DNA of 64,000 nt from Marivita sp051859345 (lineage in GTDB: Bacteria; Pseudomonadota; Alphaproteobacteria; Rhodobacterales; Rhodobacteraceae). Below are positions 16,056 through 24,974 of this stretch, in pieces. The notes under the pieces were generated by a model that did not search any database, was not told the origin of the DNA, and worked only from the letters and a program-made list of their open reading frames with translations. Within the stretch, counting starts at the first letter, position 1; every line of letters starts with the position of its first letter. Location of the stretch: NCBI RefSeq assembly GCF_051859345.1, contig NZ_JBHYFV010000016.1:1-64000 (forward strand), written 5' to 3'. Position numbers and translations under genes: made by a program.

Positions 16056-16973
16056 TTACTGAAGCGCGGTTTTCACCGCGGCAACGGCATCGCCGCCATC
16101 TTTGGTGGTGACGCCATCCAGCCAGCTCATATAGGCATCCGGGTTCGCCTGAAGCCAAGCGGTCGCCGCATCACGCGCTTCTTCGCCATCATTCAGGATC
16201 GCGCCCATGATCTCGTTTTCCATGGCCAGCGTGAATTCGAGATTGTTGAGCAAGGCACCTAAGTTCGGGCAGGCATCGACAAATCCAGCCGCCGTGTTGG
16301 TGTAAACGGTCGCGCCGCCAAGGTTCGGACCAAACCAGTCGTCACCGCCCTCGAGATAGGTCATGTCGAAATTCGCGTTCATCGGGTGCGGTTCCCAGCC
16401 CAGGAACACAACGGGTTCGCCCCGATCATCGGCGCGGGCGACCTGCGCCAGCATCCCCTGTTCCGAACTTTCGACCACATCGAAGCCTTCAAGCTCGAAC
16501 GCATTGGCAGCGATCATGTCCATGATCAACCGGTTGCCGTCATTGCCCGGCTCGATCCCGTAAATCTCTGCATCCAGCGCGTTGCTCTGCGCGGCAATGG
16601 CGTCAAAGCTGGTGATTCCCAGATCGGCCCCGGCCTTGTTGGTGGCTAGTGTGTATTTCGCGCCTTCGAGGTTGGCGCGCACCGTGTCGACGGTCCCGGC
16701 CTCGCGATAAGGCGCGATATCGGCCTCCATCGTGGGCATCCAGTTGCCAAGGAACACGTCCACATCGCCTTCGGCCAGCGCCGTATAGGTCACCGGCACC
16801 GACAGCACCTTGATGTCGGTCTCATACCCCAGCGCATCAAGAACCACCGTCGTGGCCGCCGTGGTCGCGGTGATGTCGGTCCAGCCCACATCGGAAAAGA
16901 CAACCGTATCGCAATCGGCAGCGGCGGCGCCTGCGGCACAGATCGCAAGGATGGAAAGTGAGGATTTCAGCAT
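16056..16973 (-). CDS. choX: Choline ABC transporter substrate-binding protein (ChoX/ProX family)
   Basis: A 305-residue periplasmic binding protein of the OpuAC type. The signal peptide MLKSSLSILAICAAGAAA is followed by DCDTVVFSDVGWTDITATTA, the opening of ChoX proteins. Aromatic residues expected for the choline cage appear in the mature part (VFLGNWMPTMEADI and VFLGWEPHPMNANFDM). It heads the choXWV operon, divergent from betI, with the 20-bp palindrome at 17009-17028 between them. High-affinity choline uptake for betaine synthesis or choline catabolism is the expected role. Confidence 0.9.
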   Translation of the reverse strand: MLKSSLSILAICAAGAAAADCDTVVFSDVGWTDITATTAATTVVLDALGYETDIKVLSVPVTYTALAEGDVDVFLGNWMPTMEADIAPYREAGTVDTVRANLEGAKYTLATNKAGADLGITSFDAIAAQSNALDAEIYGIEPGNDGNRLIMDMIAANAFELEGFDVVESSEQGMLAQVARADDRGEPVVFLGWEPHPMNANFDMTYLEGGDDWFGPNLGGATVYTNTAAGFVDACPNLGALLNNLEFTLAMENEIMGAILNDGEEARDAATAWLQANPDAYMSWLDGVTTKDGGDAVAAVKTALQ

Positions 16974-17008
16974 TGATTTGGGTCTCCCTGAAAGAGGTCA
17001 GTTTTTTG

Positions 17009-17028
17009 TTGATTGACGAGTCAATTAA
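17009..17028. promoter_or_regulatory. 20-bp inverted repeat, likely BetI operator
   Basis: TTGATTGAC-GA-GTCAATTAA is a pair of 9-bp arms, with one mismatch, around a 2-bp centre. It lies between choX and betI, 49 bp before the betI GTG and 35 bp from the choX start, so one repressor bound here could control both directions. BetI is known to repress divergent choline genes and to be relieved by choline or betaine aldehyde; the site assignment is inferred. Confidence 0.7.
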
Positions 17029-17077
17029 AAACGCCATACGGTCCGGACGTCAAACCATTAATGAAACGGGGTCAAAC

Positions 17078-17674
17078 GTGCCGAAGCTCGGGATGGAGCC
17101 TATACGCCGAGAGGCGCTGGTGAAAGCCACGATTGCCGAGATCGGGCAGGCGGGGTCACTTGATGTGACCGTGGCGCAGATCGCGCGGCGTGCGGGCATG
17201 TCCTCGGCGCTGGCGCATCACTATTTTGGTGGCAAGAATCAGATCTTTCTCGCCGCCATGCGCCACACGCTCAGTTTGTACGGCGCTGAAGTACGGGGCG
17301 CTTTGGTCATGGCGCACGGGCCGCGTGCCCGTGCCGAGGCGATTGTGCGCGCCGGGTTCACCAGCTCGAACTTCCGGCGCGAAGTTGTTGCTGCGTGGCT
17401 GAATTTCTACGTCCTGGCGCAATCCGACGATCAGGCGCGCCGCCTTTTGGCGGTCTATCAGCGCCGGTTGCATTCGAATCTGGTCCATAATCTGCGCCCC
17501 CTGATCGGCCCCCGCGCTGGCGAAGTGGCGTTGCGCATCGCGGGCCTGATCGATGGGCTTTACCTGCGCGAAGCGCTTCGCAAAGACGCGCCTTCGGGGG
17601 ATGAGGCAACACGACAGGTGCTGACCTTGCTTGACCAGGAAATCAAACACGCGGACAGGGACACCCTTGCATGA
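17078..17674 (+). CDS. betI: TetR-family repressor BetI
   Basis: A 198-residue repressor beginning (M)PKLGMEPIRREALVKATI, the standard start of BetI. The start is therefore GTG 17078, with GGGG 5-8 bases upstream; an in-frame upstream ATG at 16958 would add 40 unrelated residues and overlap choX. The TetR helix-turn-helix is at about 25-50 (VAQIARRAGMSSALAHHYFGGK), and the C-terminal ligand domain matches BetI. It overlaps betB by ATGA, giving a betI-betB-betA operon. It is probably the repressor acting at 17009-17028. Confidence 0.92.
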   Translation: MPKLGMEPIRREALVKATIAEIGQAGSLDVTVAQIARRAGMSSALAHHYFGGKNQIFLAAMRHTLSLYGAEVRGALVMAHGPRARAEAIVRAGFTSSNFRREVVAAWLNFYVLAQSDDQARRLLAVYQRRLHSNLVHNLRPLIGPRAGEVALRIAGLIDGLYLREALRKDAPSGDEATRQVLTLLDQEIKHADRDTLA

Positions 17675-19128
17675 GCTATGACACGCAGCCCAAAGCCAGC
17701 CATTTCATCGACGGTGCGTATGTCGAAGACACGACCGGCGTACCGATTCCCGTGATCTATCCTGCCACGGGAGAGCAGATCGCGACAGTTTATGCTGCCA
17801 CCCCCGCCATCATTGATCAGGCTTTGTCTGCCGCGCATCGGGCGCAAAAGGAATGGGCCGCGATGTCGGGCACCGCGCGGGGTCGGATCCTGCGCCGCGC
17901 AGCCGACATGATGCGCAACCGCAATCATGACCTGTCAGTGTTGGAAACCCATGACACCGGCAAGCCCTACCAGGAAACCATCGCCGTGGATGCCACCAGC
18001 GGTGCGGACGCGCTTGAATATTTCGGTGGCCTGGCGGGCAGCCTGACCGGCGAACATATCCAGCTGGGCGAGGATTGGGTCTATACCCGCCGCGAACCGC
18101 TGGGAGTGTGCGTGGGCATCGGCGCGTGGAATTACCCGACCCAGATTGCCTGCTGGAAAGGCGCACCTGCGCTTGCCTGTGGCAATTCCATGGTTTTCAA
18201 ACCCTCCGAGACAACACCGCTGTGCGCTTTGAAAGTTGCCGAAATCCTGCACGAAGCGGGTCTGCCTGCCGGAATTTACAACGTGATTCAGGGGCTTGGC
18301 GAGGTTGGCGCGTCGCTGATCACTGATCCGCGTGTGGCAAAGGTGTCGCTGACTGGTTCTGTACCAACTGGTAAAAAAGTCTACGCGGCGGCGGCGGCGC
18401 AGATGAAACATGTCACAATGGAGCTTGGCGGAAAGTCCCCCTTGCTGATCTTCGATGATGCCGATCTGGAAAACGCGGTGGGCGGGGCGATTCTGGGTAA
18501 CTTCTACTCCTCTGGTCAGGTGTGTTCGAACGGGACACGGGTATTTGTCCAGAAAGGGATTAAGGAAGCGTTTCTAAAACGCCTGACGGAACGCCTTTCG
18601 AATGCCGTGATCGGTGATCCGTTGGATGAAGCGACCAATTTCGGCCCGATGGTTTCCGAGAAACAGATGAAAATCGTTCTCGATTATATCGAAAAAGGCG
18701 AAAATGAAGGCGCGCGTCTGGTCTCTGGCGGCAAACGTCTTGATCGCGATGGTTTCTACTTGGAACCCACTGTCTTCGCGGACGTAACCGACAACATGAT
18801 CATCGCGCGGGAAGAGATCTTTGGCCCGGTCATGGCAGTGCTTGATTTCGAATCTGAAGAAGAGGCGATAACCCGCGCCAATGACACGGAATTCGGATTG
18901 TCCGCCGGAGTCTTTACCCGCGACCTGTCGCGGGCACACCGGGTCATTGCGCAGCTTGAGGCCGGGTCGTGTTATATCAATTCGTACAACGACGCCCCGG
19001 TCGAAGCGCCGTTTGGCGGCACGAAAATGTCCGGTGTCGGGCGCGAGAACTCCAAGGCCGCGATCAACCATTACAGCGAAGTGAAATCCGTCTACGTCCG
19101 CATGGGTGACGTCGAGGCGCCGTACTAA
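17671..19128 (+). CDS. betB: Betaine-aldehyde dehydrogenase
   Basis: A 485-residue NAD(P)-dependent aldehyde dehydrogenase. Catalytic Glu251 lies in MELGGKSPLLIF and catalytic Cys285 in SSGQVCSNGTRVF; the latter context is characteristic of BetB. IGAWNYPTQIACWK and FKPSETTPL mark the cofactor site. It converts betaine aldehyde to glycine betaine in the cytoplasm. It sits between betI (4-bp overlap) and betA (9-bp gap). No choline sulfatase gene (betC) lies between betI and betB, as it does in some relatives. Confidence 0.93.
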   Translation: MSYDTQPKASHFIDGAYVEDTTGVPIPVIYPATGEQIATVYAATPAIIDQALSAAHRAQKEWAAMSGTARGRILRRAADMMRNRNHDLSVLETHDTGKPYQETIAVDATSGADALEYFGGLAGSLTGEHIQLGEDWVYTRREPLGVCVGIGAWNYPTQIACWKGAPALACGNSMVFKPSETTPLCALKVAEILHEAGLPAGIYNVIQGLGEVGASLITDPRVAKVSLTGSVPTGKKVYAAAAAQMKHVTMELGGKSPLLIFDDADLENAVGGAILGNFYSSGQVCSNGTRVFVQKGIKEAFLKRLTERLSNAVIGDPLDEATNFGPMVSEKQMKIVLDYIEKGENEGARLVSGGKRLDRDGFYLEPTVFADVTDNMIIAREEIFGPVMAVLDFESEEEAITRANDTEFGLSAGVFTRDLSRAHRVIAQLEAGSCYINSYNDAPVEAPFGGTKMSGVGRENSKAAINHYSEVKSVYVRMGDVEAPY

Positions 19129-19137
19129 GGCACTGAT

Positions 19138-20796
19138 ATGAATGCTGATTACGTCATAGTCGGCGCAGGCTCTGCGGGCTGCGCGATGGCATATCGTTTG
19201 TCCGATGCCGGGCGGTCGGTGATCGTCATAGAGCATGGCGGATCGGATGCAGGGCCGTTCATCCAGATGCCCGGAGCGCTCAGCTATCCGATGAACATGA
19301 AGCGGTATGACTGGGGGTTTCAGTCCGAACCGGAACCGTATCTGAACAACCGACGCCTGGCCTGCCCGCGCGGCAAGGTGATCGGGGGGTCGTCCTCGAT
19401 CAACGGCATGATTTATGTGCGCGGCCACGCCAAGGATTTTGACCATTGGCGCGATCAGGGCGCTGCGGGCTGGGGATATGCGGATGTCTTGCCCTATTTC
19501 CAGAGGCTTGAGAACTGGCATTCAGGTGGTCACGGGGGTGATCCTGACTGGCGTGGCACGGACGGACCGCTGCATGTCACACGCGGTGCGCGGGACAATC
19601 CCCTGACGCGGGCTTTCGTCGATGCGGGCGCGCAGGCGGGCTATGGCGTCACCGGGGATTACAACGGCCATCGCCAAGAAGGGGTTGGTCCGTTCGACAT
19701 GACGGTCTGGCAGGGTGAACGCTGGTCGGCGGCCAAAGCCTATCTGCGGCCGGCGCTCAAACGCGAAAACTGCAACCTTGTCAGAGGCTTGGCGCGGCGG
19801 GTTGTGATCGAGGACGGGCAGGCCAAGGGTGTCGAGATCGAACAAGGCGGGCAGATCAAGGTGATCGGCGCCAATGTTGAAGTGATCCTTGCAGCGTCGG
19901 CCATCAACTCTCCGAAATTGCTGATGCTTTCAGGGATCGGACCGGGACAGCATCTTAGGGAACACGGCATTGACGTGGTCGCGGATCGCCCCGGTGTGGG
20001 GCAGAATTTGCAGGACCACCTTGAGGTCTATGTGCAGGCGGCGGCAAGCCAGCCGGTGAGCCTGTTCAAGTATTGGAACTTGCTTGGAAAGGCCTATGTC
20101 GGGGCGCGATGGTTGCTTGCCAAAACTGGACCCGGTGCCTCTAACCAGTTTGAAAGTGCTGGATTTATTCGCTCTCGCGCCGGGATTGACTATCCTGATC
20201 TTCAGATCCATTTCCTGCCCATCGCGGTGCGATACGACGGGCAGACAGCGGCCGAGGGGCATGGGTTCCAGGCGCATGTGGGGCCGATGCGGTCGCCGTC
20301 GCGGGGGGAGATCACGTTGCGGTCAGGTGATCCTAAAGACGACCCCAGGATTTTCTTTAACTACATGAGTCATAAGGAAGATTGGGCCGATTTCCGCCAA
20401 GGTATACGTTTGGTGCGCAACATCTTCGAGCAGGACGCGTTCAAGCCCTATTACAAGCACGAGATCCAACCCGGAGATTCGGCGCAAAGTGATGAAAGCA
20501 TTGATGATTTCATCCGCGACCATGCCGAAAGCGCCTATCATCCCTGTGGCACTTGCAAGATGGGATCGCGCGACGACCCGATGGCGGTTGTGGACCCGGA
20601 AACGCGGGTGATTGGTGTGGAAAATCTGAGGGTTGCGGACAGTTCGATCTTTCCGCGCATCACCAATGGGAACCTGAATGCGCCCTCTATTCTGGTGGGG
20701 GAAAAGGCGTCGGACCACATTCTGGAGAAGACAGCCTTGCCACTGGACAATCGCGAACCTTGGGTTCATCCGAATTGGGCGGTGCAACAGCGGTAA
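19138..20796 (+). CDS. betA: Choline dehydrogenase
   Basis: A 552-residue GMC-family flavoprotein. The FAD-binding motif VGAGSAGC is at about 8-15, the GMC signatures RGKVIGGSSSINGMIYVRGH (about 80-99) and AINSPKLLMLSGIGP (about 259-273) are present, and the active-site His468 sits in YHPCGTCKMG. It oxidises choline to betaine aldehyde, probably at the membrane with a quinone acceptor. It is the last gene of the bet operon. A weak 5-bp hairpin (CGTAC/GTACG) follows at about 20800-20814 with no T-tract. Confidence 0.93.
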   Translation: MNADYVIVGAGSAGCAMAYRLSDAGRSVIVIEHGGSDAGPFIQMPGALSYPMNMKRYDWGFQSEPEPYLNNRRLACPRGKVIGGSSSINGMIYVRGHAKDFDHWRDQGAAGWGYADVLPYFQRLENWHSGGHGGDPDWRGTDGPLHVTRGARDNPLTRAFVDAGAQAGYGVTGDYNGHRQEGVGPFDMTVWQGERWSAAKAYLRPALKRENCNLVRGLARRVVIEDGQAKGVEIEQGGQIKVIGANVEVILAASAINSPKLLMLSGIGPGQHLREHGIDVVADRPGVGQNLQDHLEVYVQAAASQPVSLFKYWNLLGKAYVGARWLLAKTGPGASNQFESAGFIRSRAGIDYPDLQIHFLPIAVRYDGQTAAEGHGFQAHVGPMRSPSRGEITLRSGDPKDDPRIFFNYMSHKEDWADFRQGIRLVRNIFEQDAFKPYYKHEIQPGDSAQSDESIDDFIRDHAESAYHPCGTCKMGSRDDPMAVVDPETRVIGVENLRVADSSIFPRITNGNLNAPSILVGEKASDHILEKTALPLDNREPWVHPNWAVQQR

Positions 20797-20961
20797 TCCG
20801 TACGCTTGGTACGCCAGAACCGTACAAGGTTTTTGCACGGTTTCCACTTTGCGCGGCCGGGCACCCTTATGAGCGTTCAAACAGTTGAAACAAAAAGCCC
20901 AAGCTACAGGTTACCTGCGAACTGCCTGTAACCTCACCGACAGATCGCGTAACACTCTCCT

Positions 20962-21585
20962 ATGACCGAGTCGCTCTCCGACATGATTGCCTGCCCCAAG
21001 TGCGACGCGCTTCATCGTGTGCCGCAAATCGAGACGGGCGCGCAGGCGAAATGTGTGCGCTGCGGGACAGTGCTGATGGCGCCGCGGGAAAGAGCCATGA
21101 CGCGGATCGTGATGTTGTCGGTGACGGCGTTGATCCTGATGGTGGCGGCGGTGTTCTTTCCGTTTCTCGAACTGAGCACGCATGGGCTTGGGCGCAAAAG
21201 CTCGGTCTTTGATGCGATTCTGGCGTTTTCGGACGGGTTGATGTTGCCGCTGTCTTTTGCCGTGGCGGCGTTGATCGTGGTGTTGCCGGTCACGCGGTTC
21301 ATTGCGCTGATCTATGTGTTTGCACCGATGGCGCTGGGCTGGGCGCCGGCGCGGCAGGCGAAGGCCGCGTTCAAACTGGCCGAAGCGATCCGGCCCTGGG
21401 CGATGGCAGAGGTGTTCATCATTGGCGTGGCGGTGGCGCTGGTCAAGGTGGCTGGGCTGGCGCAGGTGACGTTGGGACCGGCATTCTGGGCGTTCGTGGG
21501 ATTGGTTATCATCACGGTTCTAAAAGATAATTTCATGTGTCGGGTAACGGTATGGCAAACGCTGAACGCGCGCAGCCCGTCCTGA
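20962..21585 (+). CDS. pqiA: Paraquat-inducible protein A family, first half (PqiA-like)
   Basis: A 207-residue membrane protein corresponding to one of the two repeated halves of PqiA. A zinc-ribbon-like cysteine pair set (Cys11, Cys14, Cys31, Cys34; CPKC...CVRC) precedes four hydrophobic helices. Canonical PqiA is one chain of about 420 residues; here the halves are separate genes overlapping by 49 bp. PqiA works with PqiB and PqiC in lipid or hydrophobic-molecule traffic between inner and outer membranes. Confidence 0.87.
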   Translation: MTESLSDMIACPKCDALHRVPQIETGAQAKCVRCGTVLMAPRERAMTRIVMLSVTALILMVAAVFFPFLELSTHGLGRKSSVFDAILAFSDGLMLPLSFAVAALIVVLPVTRFIALIYVFAPMALGWAPARQAKAAFKLAEAIRPWAMAEVFIIGVAVALVKVAGLAQVTLGPAFWAFVGLVIITVLKDNFMCRVTVWQTLNARSPS

Positions 21586-22184
21586 CCGCGCGCGCCGCTG
21601 GTCTGGTGGGATGTGCCGAATGCGGGCATGTCTTTGCGCGGGGCACAGAGACTTGCTCTGTCTGTGGGACCCATCTTGTCAGCCGGGACATGGCCAGCCT
21701 GCAGCGGGTGTGGGCGTGGCTGTTCGCCGGAATGGTGATCTACATCCCCGCCAACGTGTACCCGATGCTGCGTACCTCGACCCTTGGTCACACGCAGGAA
21801 AGCACCATTGTCGGGGGTGTGTTCGACCTGATCGACCATGGCTCTATCGGTGTTGCGCTGATCGTTTTTGTCGCCTCGGTGATCATCCCGGTCAGCAAGT
21901 TTATCGCGATTGCTTACCTCGCCTTGCGAGTGAAACGTGGAAAGCCGGGCACATCGACCCATTTCCATCTTTATGAGTTTGTCGAATTCATCGGACGCTG
22001 GTCAATGATCGACGTGTTTGTCGTGGCAATTCTGTCGGCGTTGGTACAATTGAATTTTGTGGCGACTATCAATCCCGGGATTGCGGCTGTCAGCTTTGCG
22101 CTGTCGGTTGCATTCACCATGGTTTCCGCCAATAGCTTCGACCCCAGGCTGATCTGGGATGCCCCTGGAGGAAAACCGGTTTGA
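21537..22184 (+). CDS. pqiA: Paraquat-inducible protein A family, second half (PqiA-like)
   Basis: A 215-residue membrane protein with the same plan as the preceding gene: cysteines 26, 29, 40 and 43 (CAEC...CSVC), then four helices. The start taken is GTG 21537; ATG 21552, five codons in, is an equally possible start and has no better ribosome site. The reading frame overlaps the first half by 49 bp (or 34 bp) and runs directly into pqiB, whose TTG overlaps this stop. The two halves probably assemble into one PqiA-like inner-membrane unit. Confidence 0.87.
   Translation: MSGNGMANAERAQPVLTARAAGLVGCAECGHVFARGTETCSVCGTHLVSRDMASLQRVWAWLFAGMVIYIPANVYPMLRTSTLGHTQESTIVGGVFDLIDHGSIGVALIVFVASVIIPVSKFIAIAYLALRVKRGKPGTSTHFHLYEFVEFIGRWSMIDVFVVAILSALVQLNFVATINPGIAAVSFALSVAFTMVSANSFDPRLIWDAPGGKPV
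22167..22171 (+). promoter_or_regulatory. Ribosome-binding site that fixes the TTG start of pqiB
   Basis: GGAGG lies 9 bases before TTG 22181, at the end of the preceding gene. No ATG or GTG is equally placed; the next in-frame ATG (22205) would have no such site. This supports a rare TTG start. Confidence 0.7.
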
Positions 22185-24958
22185 GCGATCCTACCCCTGC
22201 TGACATGAACGTTGACCCGCCGAAAAAGTCGTTTCTGCGGAACCTGTCCTTTGTCTGGCTGGTGCCGCTGCTGGCGTTGGGCGTGTCGCTTGGCATTGCG
22301 TGGCAAAGTTTTGCGGATCGTGGCGAACTGATCGAAGTGGCGTTCGAGAATGCATCGGGGGTCACCGCAGGGGAAACCACATTGCGGTATCGCGAGGTGG
22401 TGGTGGGCACCGTGGAAGACGTGCGCTTTTCCAGCGATCTGGACAGGGTGCTGGTGTATGTGCGGATCGACAACGATGTCGCACCATTCATCGACGACGA
22501 GGCGGCGTTCTGGGTTGTGCGGCCCGAAGTGTCGGCGCGCGGGATCAGCGGTCTGTCGACCGTGTTGTCGGGCGTCTATATCGAAGGGGCGTGGGACAAC
22601 GTGCCGGGTGCTGTGATGCAGCAGTTTACCGGGTTGGACACACCTCCGTTGAACCAACCGGGGCGGCCGGGGCGGCGCATCACGCTGGCCACGGATGACG
22701 GAACGACCATTTCGAACGGATCGCCGGTGCTGTATCGTGGCGTCGAAGTGGGACGGCTTGAGACACCGCGCCTGTCTTCGGATGGGCGGACGGTTCTGGT
22801 GGACGCGTTCATCGACGCGCCGCATGACGCGCGGCTGACGCAGGCGACGCGGTTCTGGGACACGTCCGGATTCGAGCTGTCTTTTGGCACGTCGGGATTT
22901 TCGGTGGATTTCGACTCGCTTGCTTCGCTTGTCACCGGCGGTATCGAGTTCGACGATGTCTACGAGGACGGTGAACCGTTGCCGTCGAGCTATGTCTTCA
23001 CGCTGTACGAGGCCGAGGAAGACGCCCGCCGCAATACGCTTGTGCGGGGACCATCGCAGGGGGTGCCGTTTGCAATCCAGTTTGCCGAGTCGGTGAACGG
23101 TCTGGAGGCCGGCGACGATGTGACCTATCAGGGCCTCGAAGTCGGTGTCGTGACCGAGTTGCGGTCTCGGGTGATCGAAACGCAGTTTGGGCCAGAGTTG
23201 TCCTTGTCGGTGAACGTGTCGATTGATCCACAGCGCATGGGGCTGCCAGCGGGGGCCACGCTCGAGGAAACGGTCGATTTCTTCAGCTTCGCGGTCGAGA
23301 CCGGGATGCGCGCGCGGCTGGCGACGGAAAGTTTGCTCAGCAGCGATTTACGGATCGAACTGGTGGTTCTGGACGATGTGCCAACCGCCAGCCTGATCGA
23401 GACTGACGGCGAGGCGCCGCGCTTGCCGAGCATCGAATCCAATCTGTCGGATTTCACGGCCACTGCCGAAGGTGTGCTGGAACGGATCAACGCGCTGCCC
23501 ATCGAAGAGGTGATGCAGCAGGCGATCAACCTGATGGAATCGTTCGAGGCGCTGGCACGCAACGAGGATCTCCAGCGGGTTCCGGGGTCTGCCGTGGCGC
23601 TGATCGACGACACCCGCGCACTGGTTGGCAGCGAGGCAATCCAGGCGATTCCGGCGCAGCTTCAGACGGCGGTGAATGATCTGACAGCGCTTGTGGCCGA
23701 GGTGCGTGAAGGCGGCGCTGTCGAGGCCCTGAACAGCGCGATGGCCAGCCTTGACGAGGCGATGGTCGGGATCAACGAAGCGTCGAAATCCGCGCCCGCC
23801 TTGACGCAGAATCTGACCCGCCTGACCGAGGAAGACATTCCGGCGGTGCTGGCCGAATTGCAGGGTGTGGCGCAGACGACGCAGGAATTGCAGCTTGATG
23901 AGCTGGTCGCGAGCGCGACGCAGACGCTCAATACGATCGACGCGTTGATCGCGCAGGAGGCTGTGCAAGGGATTCCAACGGCGGTGACAGCGGCGATTGC
24001 CGATGTCCGGCAGGTTGTGGCGGATGTGCAGGCCGAAGGCGCGGTTCAGGCGCTGGGCAGTTCGCTGCGCAGTCTTGACGAGGCGATGGTCGGGATCAAC
24101 GAAGCGTCCAAATCCGCGCCTGCCTTGACCCAGAATCTGACCCGCCTGACCGAGGAAGACATTCCGGCGGTGCTGGCCGAATTGCAGGGTGTGGCGCAGA
24201 CCGCGCAGGAACTGCAGCTTGATGAACTGGTCGCGAGCGCGTCGCAGACGCTCGATTCGATTGACACGTTGATTGCGCAGGAGGCGGTACAGGGTATCCC
24301 TGCGGCGGTGACGGCGGCGATTGCCGATGTCCGGCAGGTTGTGGCGGATGTGCAGGCTGAAGGCGCGGTTCAGGCGCTGGGCAGTTCGCTGCGCAATCTG
24401 GATCGGACAATGGCGGACATCAGCGTTGCGTCGCAGGATGCGCCCGCCGTGACCGCCAATCTGCGCCAGATCACCGAAACCGACATTCCCGAATTGCTGG
24501 CCGAGTTGGACGCTGTGGCGACCACGGCGAACGAGCTTGAGTTGCAGGCGCTGGTGGACAGCGCGACCGGGACGCTCAACCGGGTCGATGCACTGGTTGG
24601 CAGTGACGACACGATGGAATTGCCGGGCACGATCAACGATGCGCTGACCGAAATGCGGCTGGCCTTGGCCGAATTGCGCGAAGGCGGTGTGGTCGAGAAC
24701 CTGAACGCCACATTGCAATCGGCGTCGGATGCCGCCGGATCGGTGGCAGAGTCGGTGGAAGATCTGCCGCAGTTGACCGCCCGTCTGGAACGGCTGGTGG
24801 CCGAAACCGAAACGGTTGTTCAATCTTATGGCGATCGGTCGGATTTCAACACGCAGACGCTTGGGGCGTTGCGCGAGGTACAGAATGCAGCCCGTGCAAT
24901 TTCGGATCTGGCGCGCGAGATCGAACGAAGCCCGAATTCGCTGATTTTCGGGCGCTAA
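22181..24958 (+). CDS. pqiB: PqiB/MlaD (MCE) family intermembrane transport protein with long tandem-repeat C-terminus
   Basis: A 925-residue protein. One N-terminal transmembrane helix (about 20-45) is followed by three MCE-type modules starting near residues 48, 165 and 295 (seen as LRYREVVVGTVEDV, LYRGVEVGRLET and TYQGLEVGVVTEL). The residues after about 425 are helical. PqiB of E. coli has about 546 residues, so this one carries some 380 extra. Residues 481-804 are three copies of a 108-residue unit plus part of a fourth, rich in Ala/Leu/Glu and predicted to form a long alpha-helical needle. It overlaps pqiA by 4 bp and is followed by pqiC. A periplasm-spanning tube carrying lipids is the expected role; the repeat would lengthen it. 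Confidence 0.88.
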   Translation: MSDPTPADMNVDPPKKSFLRNLSFVWLVPLLALGVSLGIAWQSFADRGELIEVAFENASGVTAGETTLRYREVVVGTVEDVRFSSDLDRVLVYVRIDNDVAPFIDDEAAFWVVRPEVSARGISGLSTVLSGVYIEGAWDNVPGAVMQQFTGLDTPPLNQPGRPGRRITLATDDGTTISNGSPVLYRGVEVGRLETPRLSSDGRTVLVDAFIDAPHDARLTQATRFWDTSGFELSFGTSGFSVDFDSLASLVTGGIEFDDVYEDGEPLPSSYVFTLYEAEEDARRNTLVRGPSQGVPFAIQFAESVNGLEAGDDVTYQGLEVGVVTELRSRVIETQFGPELSLSVNVSIDPQRMGLPAGATLEETVDFFSFAVETGMRARLATESLLSSDLRIELVVLDDVPTASLIETDGEAPRLPSIESNLSDFTATAEGVLERINALPIEEVMQQAINLMESFEALARNEDLQRVPGSAVALIDDTRALVGSEAIQAIPAQLQTAVNDLTALVAEVREGGAVEALNSAMASLDEAMVGINEASKSAPALTQNLTRLTEEDIPAVLAELQGVAQTTQELQLDELVASATQTLNTIDALIAQEAVQGIPTAVTAAIADVRQVVADVQAEGAVQALGSSLRSLDEAMVGINEASKSAPALTQNLTRLTEEDIPAVLAELQGVAQTAQELQLDELVASASQTLDSIDTLIAQEAVQGIPAAVTAAIADVRQVVADVQAEGAVQALGSSLRNLDRTMADISVASQDAPAVTANLRQITETDIPELLAELDAVATTANELELQALVDSATGTLNRVDALVGSDDTMELPGTINDALTEMRLALAELREGGVVENLNATLQSASDAAGSVAESVEDLPQLTARLERLVAETETVVQSYGDRSDFNTQTLGALREVQNAARAISDLAREIERSPNSLIFGR
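23621..24760 (+). repeat. 324-bp in-frame tandem repeat within pqiB (3 units plus a partial one)
   Basis: Units begin exactly 324 bp apart at 23621, 23945, 24269 and 24593 (partial, fading by about 24760). Units 1 and 2 are nearly identical in DNA in their second half, units 2 and 3 in their first half, including third codon positions. This points to recent duplication or ongoing conversion. Each unit encodes 108 residues containing TEEDIPAVLAELQGVAQT or a variant of it. Confidence 0.9.
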
Positions 24959-24974
24959 TAAAGGGACGAGTGGT

